Source: Sipunculus nudus (Eukaryota > Annelida > Sipuncula > Golfingiida > Sipunculidae). Taken from it: a stretch of 64,000 nt of DNA. The DNA lies in assembly GCA_026874595.1 (NCBI GenBank), contig CM049319.1, positions 14,595,601 through 14,659,600 of the forward strand, in the 5' to 3' direction. Numbering within the stretch: position 1 is the first letter of the stretch; each line of letters starts with the position of its first letter. The notes under the pieces were generated by a model. The model did no database searches. It worked only from the letters and a program-made list of their open reading frames with translations, and was not told where the DNA came from. This document shows positions 12,341 through 26,372 of this stretch, piece after piece. The translations under genes and the position numbers were made by a program.

Positions 12341-14104
12341 ACCCAGATTCAAAATGCATAAAAAGGATGGCTTTGTAAAGCACAACTACATAGGTGAGCG
12401 AATAACCATGCCGGGTTTCGGAAAGATCGGTCCAAGGGTCCCAGAGGACTTCTCCGAAAACGAACGCCGCGGCGGCGGAACCCGCCCGAAAACTTTGTTA
12501 TTTCTACTCATTTTATTAATTAATTTGGGACCGTTATAGCTCCACCCAAATTTTCAAGATGTATATCGCAAAAGATTTTTCTGACTTACCCCTGCTTTCG
12601 ACTTGACTCCCAGTTTCAACATTCAGTCACTCATTGTCTCTTCGATCAAGCAGTTGGAGCTGCCGCCGGAATTATACCTATTCACTTTCATAAATCTAGG
12701 CACGCGTAAATACAAATCGGCGCTAACCGTCAAAAACCGCCCACAATGCAGAAATATCTCTCTTATGATTATCGCCTGCTTTAGACTTTACTTAACCTCC
12801 CGTCGTTCACACATGGCATATAAACTGCCCACTGAATCCAGATTCACAATGAAGTGCTCAATATACGGTAACCGCCCAGCACTGCAAAGATACCGAAGAA
12901 ATTCCCCATAATAGTGTACCCCAAGCAGCTGAGTGCACACTCGTGCGTAACTCATATAAACATTTTATTTTATACATTTGATTTATATTTGTTAATATAA
13001 GCAGTAAACCGTGGCCAGTTGGTGCGTAGAGGTGTATTCTTCATTGACTGACCAGTCAACCAAAACGTCCAATAAAGCCGTCCTTGGCCTTGACACCGTA
13101 TCGGGAGATCACTTGACTAAGGATCAATAGACTATATAGAACTACAATGTATAATGTATAGTCCTGATATTACTGAAGTATGCAGTCTTTTTGTTTGTCC
13201 CTGTAAAGGATATCCCTGGTCGAGATATTAATGCAAAAAATAAAATAAAATTTTGGTATGTTTAATTGTTGGTATGTTTGTTGTGTACAAATTAAAAATG
13301 GTCTAAGGGTAGCTGACGTTTTAGGAGATGCGAAAAGCGTTAATCAAATGCTACATGTGATCTTTTTTTTTCTTTTTTTTTATTGGCATAATACATATAC
13401 ATAAACATAGACAGAAATAGGCAACATTTATGTACATATACATACATACTTACAATATACATAGACAAGGACAACACAGTAACTGATACTAATGTGGTGA
13501 AAAAAAATGCCTTGTAATTCATAATTCACTTATAAAGTGCATTCATATATATTTATATCTATTTAAACATACATATATACATATTTATGTAGTCATAACA
13601 TTCTTACAAGTAATATTACACTATCAGAGGTAATATTGGACTCCATTTCCTCAGATGGTGCGCCATCTTACATTGTTTTTCTGCAATAATGTATTCTTCC
13701 TTTTGCAGTGATTTCACATTTAATATAAAGTTGTTGAACAAAACAGAGTCAGATGAATAACATTTTCCTTTGTATACTGTGTGTTTGTACAATACTATCA
13801 TTGTATTCATCAAAATATTTTTTTTCAGTAACTGGAAGAATACCAAATATTATATTATTTGGGAGCATACCTGACATATTTACATTACATGAGTTCAACC
13901 ATTCACAGATCCTAAAGTACAGGTTTTTTTGTGACTATACAATGACAAAAAAGATGTAATATGGTTTCTTAATACAGAAAACAATAGTCACATCTACCAC
14001 TATCAACTAAATTCCATGTGAACAAATGACTGTTTACAGGTAAATAATTATTCATAATTTTATGTTGAAACTCTCTTGTATACCAGTCAGTGATCTTGAT
14101 AAAA
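12341..14104. other. Intergenic, no gene recognised
   Basis: Short open frames only. The longest, at 12603-12911, resembles no family I know. AT-rich from 13150 onward. Confidence 0.4.
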
Positions 14105-14480
14105 TTATTGTATTGGCGGAGAGGAGTTCAACAGCTATACATACCTGTGGTTTCTTGGCATTGCTACGTACCTATGATCTCTTGCCAATGCCACGTACCT
14201 GTTATCTCTTGCCATTGCTACGTACCTGTGATTAATTGCCATTGCTGCGTACGTATAATATCTTGCCATTGCTACGTGCCTGTGATCTCTTGTCATTGCT
14301 AAGTACCTGTGATCTATTGCCATTGCTACGTACGTATAACATCTTGCCATTGCTACGTGCCTGTGATCTCTTGTCATTGCTAAGTACCTGTGATCTATTG
14401 CCATTGCTACGTCCGTATAATATCTTGCCATTGCTGCATACTTGTGATATCTTGCCACTGCTACGTACCTGTGATATCAA
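14105..14480. repeat. Left, divergent block of the 27-bp minisatellite
   Basis: This block has about a dozen 27-bp units of the form TTGCCATTGCTACGTACCTG plus TGATCTC. They differ from the main array (CCATTGC instead of CTACTAC, CTG instead of CCG) and vary more among themselves. The block ends in a C tract at about 14479-14494. Unit length and register motif (TACGTAC...GTGATCTCTTG) show it belongs to the same family as 14826-19960. Confidence 0.9.
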
Positions 14481-14825
14481 CCCCCCCCCCCCCCAAATAA
14501 AATGATGGGTATAAAAACATAAAAATTACTAGTATTCTCTGGTATAGAGTTAGTATTTTCTCCTTTGCAGGCCTTTAATGGCCAACTACAAGTACTATTG
14601 TAATTATACCTTCCGAAGTACGATCACACCATTAAATTATATCCACCCCTTGTGTAAGCCAAGAATTTAATAGACTAGTTCAGGGAGTGCTGAATAAAGC
14701 GCTGAATTCAGCTTTTCCCTGTGCGTGGAGTTAACGCGTGCATGGAAATGGGGCGTAAAAGTCAATACTTTATGAATGTAATTAACCCTGCCGCGCCCTC
14801 AGTACTTTAAGTACCGTATGGTCCT
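14481..14825. other. Unique spacer splitting the minisatellite
   Basis: About 345 bp of non-repetitive DNA, beginning with a C tract, separates the two minisatellite blocks. I see no gene in it and no flanking target duplication, so whether it was inserted or is ancestral cannot be decided. Confidence 0.7.
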
Positions 14826-17800
14826 TATGATCCCTTGCTATTTCTACGTACGTGTGATATCTTGCGATCGCTACGTATCCGTGATATCTTGCTACTACTG
14901 AGTATCCGTGATATCTTGCTACTACTACGTACCCGTGATCTCTTGCTACTGCTACGTACCCGTGATCTCTTGCTACTACTACGTACCCGTGATCTCTTGC
15001 TACTACTACGTATCTGTGATCTCTTGCTACTACTACGTACCCGTGATCTCTTGCTACTACTACGTACCCGTGATCTCTTGCTACTACTACGTACCCGTGA
15101 TCTCTTGCTACTAGCTACTACTACGTACCCGTGATCTCTTGCTCCTGCTACGTACCCGTGATCTCTTGCTACTACTACGTACCCGTGATCTCTTGCTTCA
15201 ACTACGTACCCGTTATCTCTTGCTCCTGCTACGTACCAGTGATCTCTTGCTACTACTACCTACCCGTTATCTCTTGCCACTACTACGTACCCGTGATCTC
15301 TTGCTACTACTACGTACCCGTGATCTCTTGCTACTACTACGTACCCGTGATCTCTTGCTACTACTACGTACCCGTGATCTCTTGCTCCTGCTATGTACCC
15401 ATGATCTCTTGCTACTACTACGTACCCGTGATCTCTTGCTTCTACTACGTACCCGTTATCTCTTGCTACTACTACGTACCCGTTATCTCTTGCTTCTACT
15501 ACTACCCGTTATCTCTTGCTACTGCTACGTACCCGTGATCTCTTGCTACTACTACGTACCCGTTATCTCTTGCTACTACTACGTACCCGTTATCTCTTGC
15601 TACTAGCTACTGCTACGTACCCGTGATATCTTGCTACTACTACGTACCCGTTATCTCTTGCTTCTACTACGTACCCGTTATCTCTTGCTACTGCTACTTA
15701 CCCGTGATCTCTTGCTACTACTACGTACCCGTGATCTCTTGCTACTACTACGTACCCGTTATCTCTTGCTACTAGCTACTGCTAGGTACCCTTGATATCT
15801 TGCTACTACTACGTACCCGTTATCTCTTGCTACTACTATGTACCCGTGATCTCTTGCTACTACTACGTACCCGTTATCTCTTGCTACTACTACGTACCCG
15901 TTATCTCTTGCTTCTACTACGTACCCGTGATCTCTTGCTACTACTACGTACCCGTGATCTCTTGCTACTACTACGTACCCGTGATCTCTTGCTACTACTA
16001 CGTACCCGTGATCTCTTGCTACTACTACGTACCCGTGATCTCTTGCTACTGCTACGTACCCGTGATCTCTTGCTACTAGCTACTACTACGTACCCGTGAT
16101 CTTTTGCTCCTGCTACGTACCCGTGATCTCTTGCTACTACTACGTACCCGTGATCTCTTGCTTCTACTACGTACCCGTGATCTCTTGCTACTACTACGTA
16201 CCCGTGATCTCTTGCTACTACTACGTACCCGTGATCTCTTGCTACTACTACATACCCGTGATCTCTTGCTACTACTACGTACCCGTGATCTCTTGCTACT
16301 ACTACATACCCGTGATCTCTTGCTACTACTACGTACCCGTGATCTCTTGCTACTACTATGTACCCGTGATCTCTTGCTACTACTACGTACCCGTGATCTC
16401 ATGCTACTACTACGTACCCGTGATCTCTTGTTACTTCTCCGTACCCTTGATATCTTGCTACTACTACGTACCTGTGATCTCTTGCTACTACTACGTACCC
16501 GTGATCTCATGCTACTACTACGTACCCGTGATCTCTTGTTACTTCTCCGTACCCGTGATCTCTTGCTACTACTACGTACCCGTGATCTCTTGCTACTACT
16601 ACGTACCCGTGATCTCTTGCTACTACTACATACCCGTGATCTCTTGCTACTACTACGTACCCGTGATCTCTTGCTACTACTACATACCTGTGATCTCTTG
16701 CTACTACTACGTACCCGTGATCTCTTGCTACTACTACGTACCCGTGATCTCTTGCTACTACTACGTACCCGTGATCTCATGCTACTACTACGTACCCGTG
16801 ATCTCTTGTTACTTCTCCGTACCCTTGATATCTTGCTACTACTACGTACCCGTGATCTCTTGCTACTACTACGTACCCGTGATCTCATGCTACTACTACG
16901 TACCCGTGATCTCTTGTTACTTCTCCGTACCCTTGATATCTTGCTACTACTAAGTACCTGTGACCTTTTGCTACTACTACGTACCCGTGATCTCTTGCTA
17001 CTACTACGTACCCGTGATCTCTTGCTACTACTACATACCCGTGATCTCTTGCTACTACTACGTACCCGTGATCTCTTGTTACTTCTCCGTACCCTTGATA
17101 TCTTGCTACTACTAAGTACCTGTGACCTTTTGCTACTACTACGTACCCGTGATCTCTTGCTACTACTACGTACCCGTGATCTCTTGCTACTACTACGTAC
17201 CCGTGATCTCTTGCTACTACTACGTACCCGTGATCTCTTGCTACTACTACATACCCGTGATCTCTTGCTACTGCTACGTACCAGTGATCTCTTGCTACTA
17301 CTACGTACCCGTGATCTCTTGCTACTACTACGTACCCGTGATCTCTTGCTACTACTACGTACCCGTGATCTCTTGCTACTACTACGTACCCGTGATCTCT
17401 TGCTACTACTACGTACCCGTGATCTCTTGCTACTACTACATACCCGTGATCTCTTGCTACTACTACGTACCCGTGATCTCTTGCTACTACTACGTACCCG
17501 TGATCTCTTGCTACTACTACGTACCCGTGATCTCTTGCTACTACTACGTACCCGTGATCTCTTGCTACTACTACATACCCGTGATCTCTTGCTACTACTA
17601 CGTACCCGTGATCTCTTGTTACTTCTCCGTACCCGTGATATCTTGCTACTACTAAGTACCTGTGACCTTTTGCTACTACTACGTACCCGTGATCTCTTGC
17701 TACTACTACGTACCCGTGATCTCTTGCTACTACTACATACCCGTGATCTCTTGCTACTACTACATACCCGTGATCTCTTGCTACTACTACGTACCCGTGA

Positions 17801-19960
17801 TCTCTTGCTACTACTACGTACCCGTGATCTCTTGCTACTACTACGTACCCGTGATCTCTTGTTACTTCTCCGTACCTGTGATCTCTTGCTACTACTAAGT
17901 ACCTGTGACCTTTTGCTACTACTACGTACCCGTGATCTCTTGCTACTACTACGTACCCGTGATCTCTTGCTACTACTACGTACCCGTGATCTCTTGCTAC
18001 TACTACGTACCCGTGATCTCTTGCTACTACTACGTACCCGTGATCTCTTGCTACTACTACGTACCCGTGATCTCTTGCTACTACTACATACCCGTGATCT
18101 CTTGCTACTACTACGTACCCGTGATCTCTTGCTACTACTACGTACCCGTGATCTCTTGCTACTACTACGTACCCGTGATCTCTTGCTACTACTACGTACC
18201 CGTGATCTCTTGTTACTTCTCCGTACCCGTGATCTCTTGCTACTACTAAGTACCTGTGACCTTTTGCTACTACTACGTACCCGTGATCTCTTGCTACTAC
18301 TACGTACCCGTGATCTCTTGCTACTACTACATACCCGTGATCTCTTGCTACTACTACGTACCCGTGATCTCTTGTTACTTCTCCGTACCCTTGATATCTT
18401 GCTACTACTACGTACCCGTGATCTCTTGCTACTACTACCTACCCGTGATCTCTTGCTACTACTACGTACCCGTGATCTCTTGCTACTACTACGTACCCGT
18501 GATCTCTTGCTACTACTACGTACCCGTGATCTCTTGCTACTACTACATACCCGTGATCTCTTGCTACTACTACGTACCCGTGATCTCTTGCTACTACTAC
18601 GTACCCGTGATCTCTTGCTACTACTACGTACCCGTGATCTCTTGCTACTACTACATACCCGTGATCTCTTGCTACTACTACGTACCCGTGATCTCTTGTT
18701 ACTTCTCCGTACCCTTGATATCTTGCTACTGCTACGTACCCGTGATCTCTTGCTTCTACTACGTACCCGTGATCTCTTGCTACTACTACGTACCCGTGAT
18801 CTCTTGCTACTACTACGTACCCGTGATCTCTTGCTACTACTACGTACCCGTGATCTCTTGCTACTACTACGTACCCGTGATCTCTTGCTACTACTACGTA
18901 CCCGTGATCTCTTGCTACTACTACGTACCCGTGATCTCTTGCTACTACTACGTACCCGTGATCTCTTGCTACTACTACGTACCCGTGATCTCTTGTTACT
19001 TCTCCGTACCCGTGATCTCTTGCTACTACTAAGTACCTGTGACCTTTTGCTACTACTACGTACCCGTGATCTCTTGCTACTACTACGTACCCGTGATCTC
19101 TTGCTACTACTACATACCCGTGATCTCTTGCTACTACTACGTACCCGTGATCTCTTGTTACTTCTCCGTACCCTTGATATCTTGCTACTGCTACGTACCC
19201 GTGATCTCTTGCTACTACTACGTACCCGTGATCTCTTGCTACTACTACGTACCCGTGATCTCTTGCTACTACTACGTACCCGTGATCTCTTGCTACTACT
19301 ACGTACCCGTGATCTCTTGCTACTACTACGTACCCGTGATCTCTTGCTACTACTACGTACCCGTGATCTCTTGCTACTACTACGTACCCGTGATCTCTTG
19401 CTACTACTACGTACCCGTGATCTCTTGCTACTACTACGTACCCGTGATCTCTTGTTACTTCTCCGTACCCGTGATCTCTTGCTACTACTAAGTACCTGTG
19501 ACCTTTTGCTACTACTACGTACCCGTGATCTCTTGCTACTACTACGTACCCGTGATCTCTTGCTACTACTACATACCCGTGATCTCTTGCTACTACTACA
19601 TACCCGTGATCTCTTGCTACTACTACGTACCCGTGATCTCTTGCTACTACTACGTACCCGTGATCTCTTGCTACTACCAAGTACCTGTGACCTTTTGCTA
19701 CTGCTACGTACCTGTGGTCTCTTGTTTTTGCTGCGTATTTGTAATCTCTGGCTATTGCAATACGTACCGGTGGTATCTTGTTGTTGCTACGTACATGTGA
19801 TCTCTTATTACTGCTACATACCTGTGAATTATTGCCAATGCTAAGCCCCCATGATCTCTGGCCGCTGCTATACATACTTGTGATCTTTTGCTATTACTAC
19901 GTGCATGAGATCTCTTGCTGCTGCTGCTTATCTTTTATTATGTGAAACATAAGAAATGAT
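14826..19960. repeat. 27-bp minisatellite, main array
   Basis: Head-to-tail units with consensus CTACTACTACGTACCCGTGA plus TCTCTTG (27 bp). The core (about 16100-19680) is highly homogeneous and the edges are more degenerate. The palindrome TACGTA sits in nearly every unit. Variant units (TAAGTACCTGTGACCTTTTG) recur at 16951, 17113, 17653, 17896, 18247, 19030 and 19489. Their spacings of 162, 540, 243, 351, 783 and 459 bp are all exact multiples of 27. Because 27 is divisible by 3, the array makes long open frames (up to 1246 codons at 16104-19844, plus others on the minus strand). These repeat nonapeptides such as DLLLLLRTR and are almost certainly not genes. Confidence 0.97.
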
Positions 19961-22900
19961 TCACAATGATCTTTTAGAAATTGTAGACAAAGGTGTACAA
20001 GATCCGATCACCCAACGTATCGCCATAATGGAAAGGTAGTGCATCAATCACGTGGCTACGATGACGTCATAAACATGAAAGTGTAAAAGAATAACAATGA
20101 CCATACAGTCGGGTTTCCTGTTTTCAGCATAAACGTGAGAAACCATGAGATATAATATACCATTCAAGCTGCAAGCCGGTTCTACACGGTGACAGCTTTT
20201 ATCAACATCTCCGAATATATTCGTTGAATATCAATGAAACTTTATGGGTGTTTATGTTTTTTATTCGGTATCTGAAAGCGGATCCAGGCGTTGGCGGAGG
20301 TATGCGCTTTGTGAGTGCTGTCTAGTTTTTGCTTTATTTTATGATTTTTTCTTGATCCAAGATAATATCATTGACCACTAAATTTCTTATAATCATGGAC
20401 CTCACGTGATAAGTGGAAATTCTCTGTGTCGGTTCACAGGGGTGTTCCATAAAGCTGTTATTTTTCAAGACCAAGGTCACATAAGACTTCATTTGAAGCA
20501 TGGAACCACGTACATATTGAGCTGCCCGAGTCCTGTATACCATATAAAATGGCCTGTTTCTCGATCACGTGTATACTCGTCACAATGTGATCACTTTGAC
20601 AAGAAGAACAGAATTGGCATACTACGATTACAAGCCACATGCAGTTCGATATGTGTATTATTGATATGGTGTGTATTGTTGTTTTCGTTAAAATGGCATC
20701 GATTTTATGGCAGGACAATATTTTTTTCATTATTAGCTCCGCCAAAAAAGTGGAGTTTAGGGTGTTATTCCATGCAAGGTCTTCGAAAGCCGCCGATGAC
20801 TCGCCATGGAATGGTCAAGATATTTTGAGGAAGGATTTACCATGAATCAAAGAACAACTGTTTAAGTTTTTGGACGAATAGTTTAAATTTAAATATTTAA
20901 TCGTTCATTTCACAATTTCTTTGTTCAAATCATATCATATCATTGTGCCCTGATGTTTGTAAGGAACTTCAATGAATAAGTGTGGAAGGGTGGGTAGATT
21001 TGGTTTTTGGGTGACCCTGGATGTGGGTATATATACAAACACCGGTGTTATTTGAGTGCCATCGTCTGTCGCCGTCTCTCGTCAGTCGTCGTCGTCGTCT
21101 GTAGGATATCTTGTGAATGCGTTAACTTTTGAAGAGCCGCATATTTTTTTCCCGAAATTTGTAACAAAAATGTTTTTTACCAAAACCTCGAAAACCGGTG
21201 ACCTTGACTTTTTTAAGGTCAAACGTGCCGAAATGTGAAATGTTTGTAAACCACTAAACTTTTGAAATATTGTACACTTTGTTCTCCAATTTGACATACA
21301 ACTTGTTTCAACCAAGTTCTTGGATGTGTTCGAAACAGGCTTGAGCTTGAACTTCAAAATCAAATTTTAAAGCCGAATTATAGTTCGTCCCTAAGATGTC
21401 TTGTGAACGTGATCACTTTTGAAGTATTGCATATATGTCCCCTCAGGTTTGACCTGCAAGTTGTTTCCACGGAGTACTCGGAAGAATTTGGGTACAGGTT
21501 AGGTTGACTTTGATCCTCATGTTCAAATCTGCAGATTGATATATATTTCGAAACGCCTTAATTTTTCAGATGGTGCATATTTTTTAGCCTCGCATTTTGG
21601 GATGCCTATGGGGGAAGACATTTATCTGTTTTTGCACCTTCAAAAACAAAAGCAATTCTGGTTTTAATCTTATTTTACGTGTGGCTCTCTGTTTCTATGA
21701 GGCCTTTCTGTTTCGTCCGCAATTTATCATAATTGTTATTTTGTAAAGTGTCATACCTTCATGGTTTGTATACTATAAGGCTCAATAGCCAAAATGACAT
21801 AATCAACCATTATATGCAGGTATAAATGAAAATATTACATTAAGTAATAAATACAATAAATGCCGTGTGCATTTTAGACCGTCATAGATTAAAAAGTTAA
21901 GCAAACCTTCATTAAATCTATTTCTTGTTGGTCGGATTCATTTTGTCGATTTGTCCAACTGTGTGTTATCTATCTCAACTTACAATATATAATCTGTTCT
22001 GTAAGATTAGAAATAGGTGTGATTATTGTTCCAGTTGTTTTGTCTTTCTTCTTCATCAATTTTGAGCCTCCTGTTTCATTTACTGCGTATAACTCCTGCC
22101 ACTAACCATGGTGAATTATATTACCTGTAAAAATATAAAAAAAATAAATTCTTGAATATGATGCACAATCTGCACTGAATTAAACTCGTTTATTTCACGT
22201 TTAGTTAGTTACTTTTTTCGCATTAAATAATTCATACATTAATGGGGATTATGTGTAGTTTACTGCAAGGCCAGGTCACGAAACTTGGAACGTTTCTTTG
22301 TCGAAAGTGTCGACCTCTTGAGAAAATTATCCAAATTACCTGATTCAATACATGAACTGAAAAAAATGTTCAGAAAATGATTAGTCGCTATAATTAAAAA
22401 AAAATCAGGGCCCAGCCTACTGTTGTGCGCACAATGCTTGTTAGGTTTTCGTTCGTCCATCCGCCACACTAATAAATCCGACCTCAGACAGAGGATTCAA
22501 ATTTTATTTATTGAAAATATCAATTAATGTTATGTATGGTTACAACTGAACCACGTTAACGCTTAAAGAGTCATAAATAATAAAGGCGCTTTGATTTATT
22601 TGCGTACAAATCTGCTTGTAATATTTAGAGAATTTGTTTCCAACAATGGCATTAAAAGCAGCTTTGAGGAATAATGTGTTTGATTTAATGGCAAACAGCA
22701 ATCTTTCCAAGGTCGATGCCATTCTCCGGGTTCTCTGGTTTCCTCGACCCCTATAGACTATAACGAAAGCCGCCATCCGGGGCATGGAGAGTGCTTAGTA
22801 TAAGTTATCATAACTGTAGTTGTATATAATCAATGTAGACTAAATAAAGTTTATATTATCTTGCCTATACAAACATACTGCAGCTCGGGCGCCATCCAGC

Positions 22901-23834
22901 ACATACAAACAATAATATAGACTGATATAATGACTGGGTGCCTTTCAAAGCATGAGAAATTCAGCGCTCTTTAGTTACTTTTTTTTAATTATAATTAAGT
23001 TATAATTAAGTGGGGGATCTGTTTCTGAAAAATAAATCCATGCATTTCATGCAGGTCGGGATAATTTTGTAACCCTCTAACGGTTGCATATATCAGCCCA
23101 AACTTTATTATGAATGCAGTCAGTTATTTGCAGTACCTGTTGGAGATCAAAATGCGCAATAGCCCCGGGTCCCTAATACACAATATTATAATGTATAATT
23201 AAAATTCTAAAGACTACACATGCATCGGATAGGTATTTTCTATATATAATTTGTTTGGTCTAAAAATCTACTGGGGTCTCGCTCTTGTATTTAAACATAT
23301 ATTCACATAACCTACTTGCATCTTGTGAACCTAGATCTGTCTGCCTGTGTTTCTGTATGTATGTTTGTCTGTTTGTCTACCTGTATATATGTATATATTA
23401 TATATTGTACATCTTGTCCGATTCAACAATCTCAAAGTCTTTGTATATATAAGTCATATTCTGCGTCCACTTCTCAGTAGAAAAATTACTCAAAGATATT
23501 AATCCCTTCTCCCTGTCGTTTTGTAATGAATATTATTACAGTTATTCCCTGCTTTCTCTCTCGAATACAAATATGGACAAATATTTGTTCATAAAAATTA
23601 ACTCGTATGCAGGAATGTCTTGGTGTCTTTTAATGATTATAAAAACTGCATGGGTATTTCTATATCTGTGACATACAAGAATTTTATATTTCGTTCGCAC
23701 TGACAGTTCCATGATAATAACGAAACAAACTGAAACTGGATTAATCCGCCTGTGTTCACATGAATATATGCACATTAAACAATCAGTGTAAAACATATTC
23801 GTATATGACTCTCCCGTTAAAAGGTTCCTCACTC
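19961..23834. other. Intergenic, repeats but no gene recognised
   Basis: At about 21050-21600 there is a (GTC)n-headed stretch with the phrase GACCTTGACTTTTTTAAGGTC, which looks like part of another old dispersed repeat. Short frames at 20406-20845 and 22540-22785 have no family resemblance. Nothing else is supported. Confidence 0.4.
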
Positions 23835-24457
23835 TCATCTACTGCAGTTATAAAAAATTGATGAGCAGTGTGAAAACCCATTCGTTGGGATGCATAAATT
23901 ATTATAATTCGGCCTTATGCAAACGTCTGATTCGAGCATCCTGTGGGCCGCATATGAATAAACATTTGGTGCGGGGAGCAAGTCCACGATTCGTCCCACT
24001 TGCGACAATGTATTCGTATCTGCATACGTCGATGCATAATAGTTTGTCGGAATTCTCGGTTGTGGACGTAAAGGCCCAAACATTCTTTCCGTTTCTATGT
24101 AACCTAGATACCGGTTTGTCAGCTGGCTCTCGAAACAGGGATAATTTTCTGAGGTGAATTCGAAAGAAGGATGCGACACGCCTGCCGCGTGGAGGTGGAA
24201 CACGTCAAATCTGTAGGTGAAGCGCTTCCCGGGAACCTTGGTCAGGATATTTTTCTCGTAGTAGTATCTCAGGGCGCGGCTAAGTTTGTCGTAGTTCATA
24301 TTAGGTCTGTTTTTACGACGTCCCCATTTTCGCGCCAATTCGTCCGGGTTGTGGATGCGGAACTCTCCGTGTAGTCCTTCCCACTTGACACAGGGGGCGC
24401 CACTTGTCACTCCAGAAAGTTGCTCAAGCAGGAACTCCCAGAGTTGTATGTTCTTTC
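23835..24457 (-). CDS. ETS-domain transcription factor, exon 2
   Basis: This 623-nt terminal exon encodes residues 19-225 and a stop. It holds nearly the whole ETS winged-helix DNA-binding domain, about residues 20-103. Visible landmarks are [11 protein letters not shown] (helix 1), the three family tryptophans W25, W44 and W63, and recognition helix 3 with [13 protein letters not shown] carrying R79 and R82, which in known ETS proteins contact GGAA. The wing follows as [12 protein letters not shown]. The sequence [19 protein letters not shown] is closest to the ERG/FLI/FEV group, but GRR, EKNIL and RFTYRFDVF are unusual. The 120-residue tail is Tyr/Asn/Ser-rich with no recognised domain. The acceptor is TTTTTTTTTCACAG at phase 1. 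It acts in the nucleus as a sequence-specific regulator, and its targets are unknown. Confidence 0.93.
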
Positions 24458-26302
24458 CTGTGAAAAAAAAATAGATTTGTCATTTTGATTTTTATGAGAT
24501 ATGTGCTATATACCCTTCAGTTTTCGAGCACACTTATAAGGGTATAACTACCAAATAAAGGACGACAACACAACGCTACATCCATAAAGGTGAAAGAAAT
24601 TTATATTAACAGAGGTCAAACTGGACTCTTTCTGTGGCAACGCCTCGAGTATGCATGATAGAATGAAGTTCCTTATTTCTCCGTAAATAAAGAAAAAAAT
24701 TATATTTTTTTCATTATTATTTATGAATTTTATCAAATTATTTTTCGAAGGGGCTATCGCAGCGCCATCTGTCGACATCTACGACATTTAGCTGGTTATA
24801 TTTTTAGAGTATTTACATGACATCATCCAATCAGAAGCTGTCAGTTGAGGCTGTTTTTGCATGTGACCAATGAACTTGACCGCCATAAGTGTGTCTGATA
24901 TTTGTAAAATGTAGACTGATTTCTCATATTTTCAAATAATTCTGTTCTTTAAATAAGGTGTAAGGTAGGTATTTATTTACCTTGTTGAAAATTAGGTCCT
25001 TCAATCCTCTATTCTACACTACAATTTTTTCCTTTGAATTGTAACTATTAAAAATTTTCATAGCAAAAAACAGGTGGACATGAGGGGATGAAACGGACTA
25101 TAGTATGTCTATAAGTGTTTACTATAACTAAAGTATACACATCTGCTACTTCGGTAGTTGTTTATCCTAAGATTGTATTAACTATTTGATTCTATTGAAA
25201 AAAAATATATGGTAAGTAAGTTTGGTATAAACTGATGGTCTTATCTATTGCTTATCAATTTACAAACTATCTGTAGACATATTGTCCTAAACCCTGTACA
25301 TGAAATATATGCCTGTAACGAATGTGTATATTAATATAAATAAGTCATTCTACATTATTTTAAAGTGCCATCTGTCGTATATGGGTAAAACTAAACTGGT
25401 CTTCAAGTGAAAAAATAATGAACGGGTGGGATAAGCTGGTAATAAGAAGAATTATAAATCATAAAGATAAGTTTAAATATATTTTTTTTAGTTTGTATAA
25501 ATAAATACATCTTTTTGCGAGGGATGAAGGATGCGGGATAAATCCAGGATATATGGAAGTTTATTTTACAGTTTACTCCGAGGCAGTTATATTTGCCCTT
25601 AAAAGTTGGCAACTCCGGCCTTAAAAATATTTATAACCCTGCAAATAACTGTCTGAAAACTGCAGAAAAATGTCTCCTGGTTAGGATAGAGGTTAACCCC
25701 CCCCCCCCCCCCCAGGTTAGAGGGACTTTAAATGCATGATCACAGTACTGGCAAGCCCTCAGTGCCTGGACTACCAGCGTGCTCTCTGGGGACATGTATT
25801 TGCTAATGCATATAACATTCAACTATTTCAAATCTGCGTTCCTGCATAGGATATATATGCAAAAAAATGAATATAAATAAATTATTTCCAAGGAAAGTTT
25901 GTATGCATATATTGATATTGTAATGTGTGATTTTTATTCATTATTTTACTTTCCAGTTGAAATCATAAATGACACATTTTATTGACAAAGTCAAAGAAAT
26001 TTACCTTTTCAGTGGATTTTTCATTTACAAGAGAAGAAAACTTAACCATATAATCTATTATTCATTAAACTGTTTAGATGCTTATACAACTAATGTGTAG
26101 CACATATGCCTCATATTATATATGTACCATTTTGAATGTTTTCCATCATTTATTTTTTTTTTATTTTACATATTTACCATTTTAAAACGAGTAAATAATA
26201 GATGCTTTATTTTTAACATTAATTTTGTGTAAATATTTCCCGATTTTTACCCCCCAAAATCCTATAATAGAATATATCTACTTTTACATCTTATATTGAT
26301 TG

Positions 26303-26372
<70 letters not shown>

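Noticed and set aside
12603-12911. 102-codon frame as a gene
   Set aside because: No family resemblance, no splice context and no conserved motif.
16076-19875. Long minus-strand frames (270 and 478 codons) as genes
   Set aside because: They are shadows of the 27-bp repeat and contain only repeated nonapeptides.
14826-19960. CRISPR array
   Set aside because: Units are contiguous 27-mers with no unique spacers, and the DNA is eukaryotic.
22540-22785. 81-codon minus-strand frame as a gene
   Set aside because: No recognisable domain; it cannot be told from chance.
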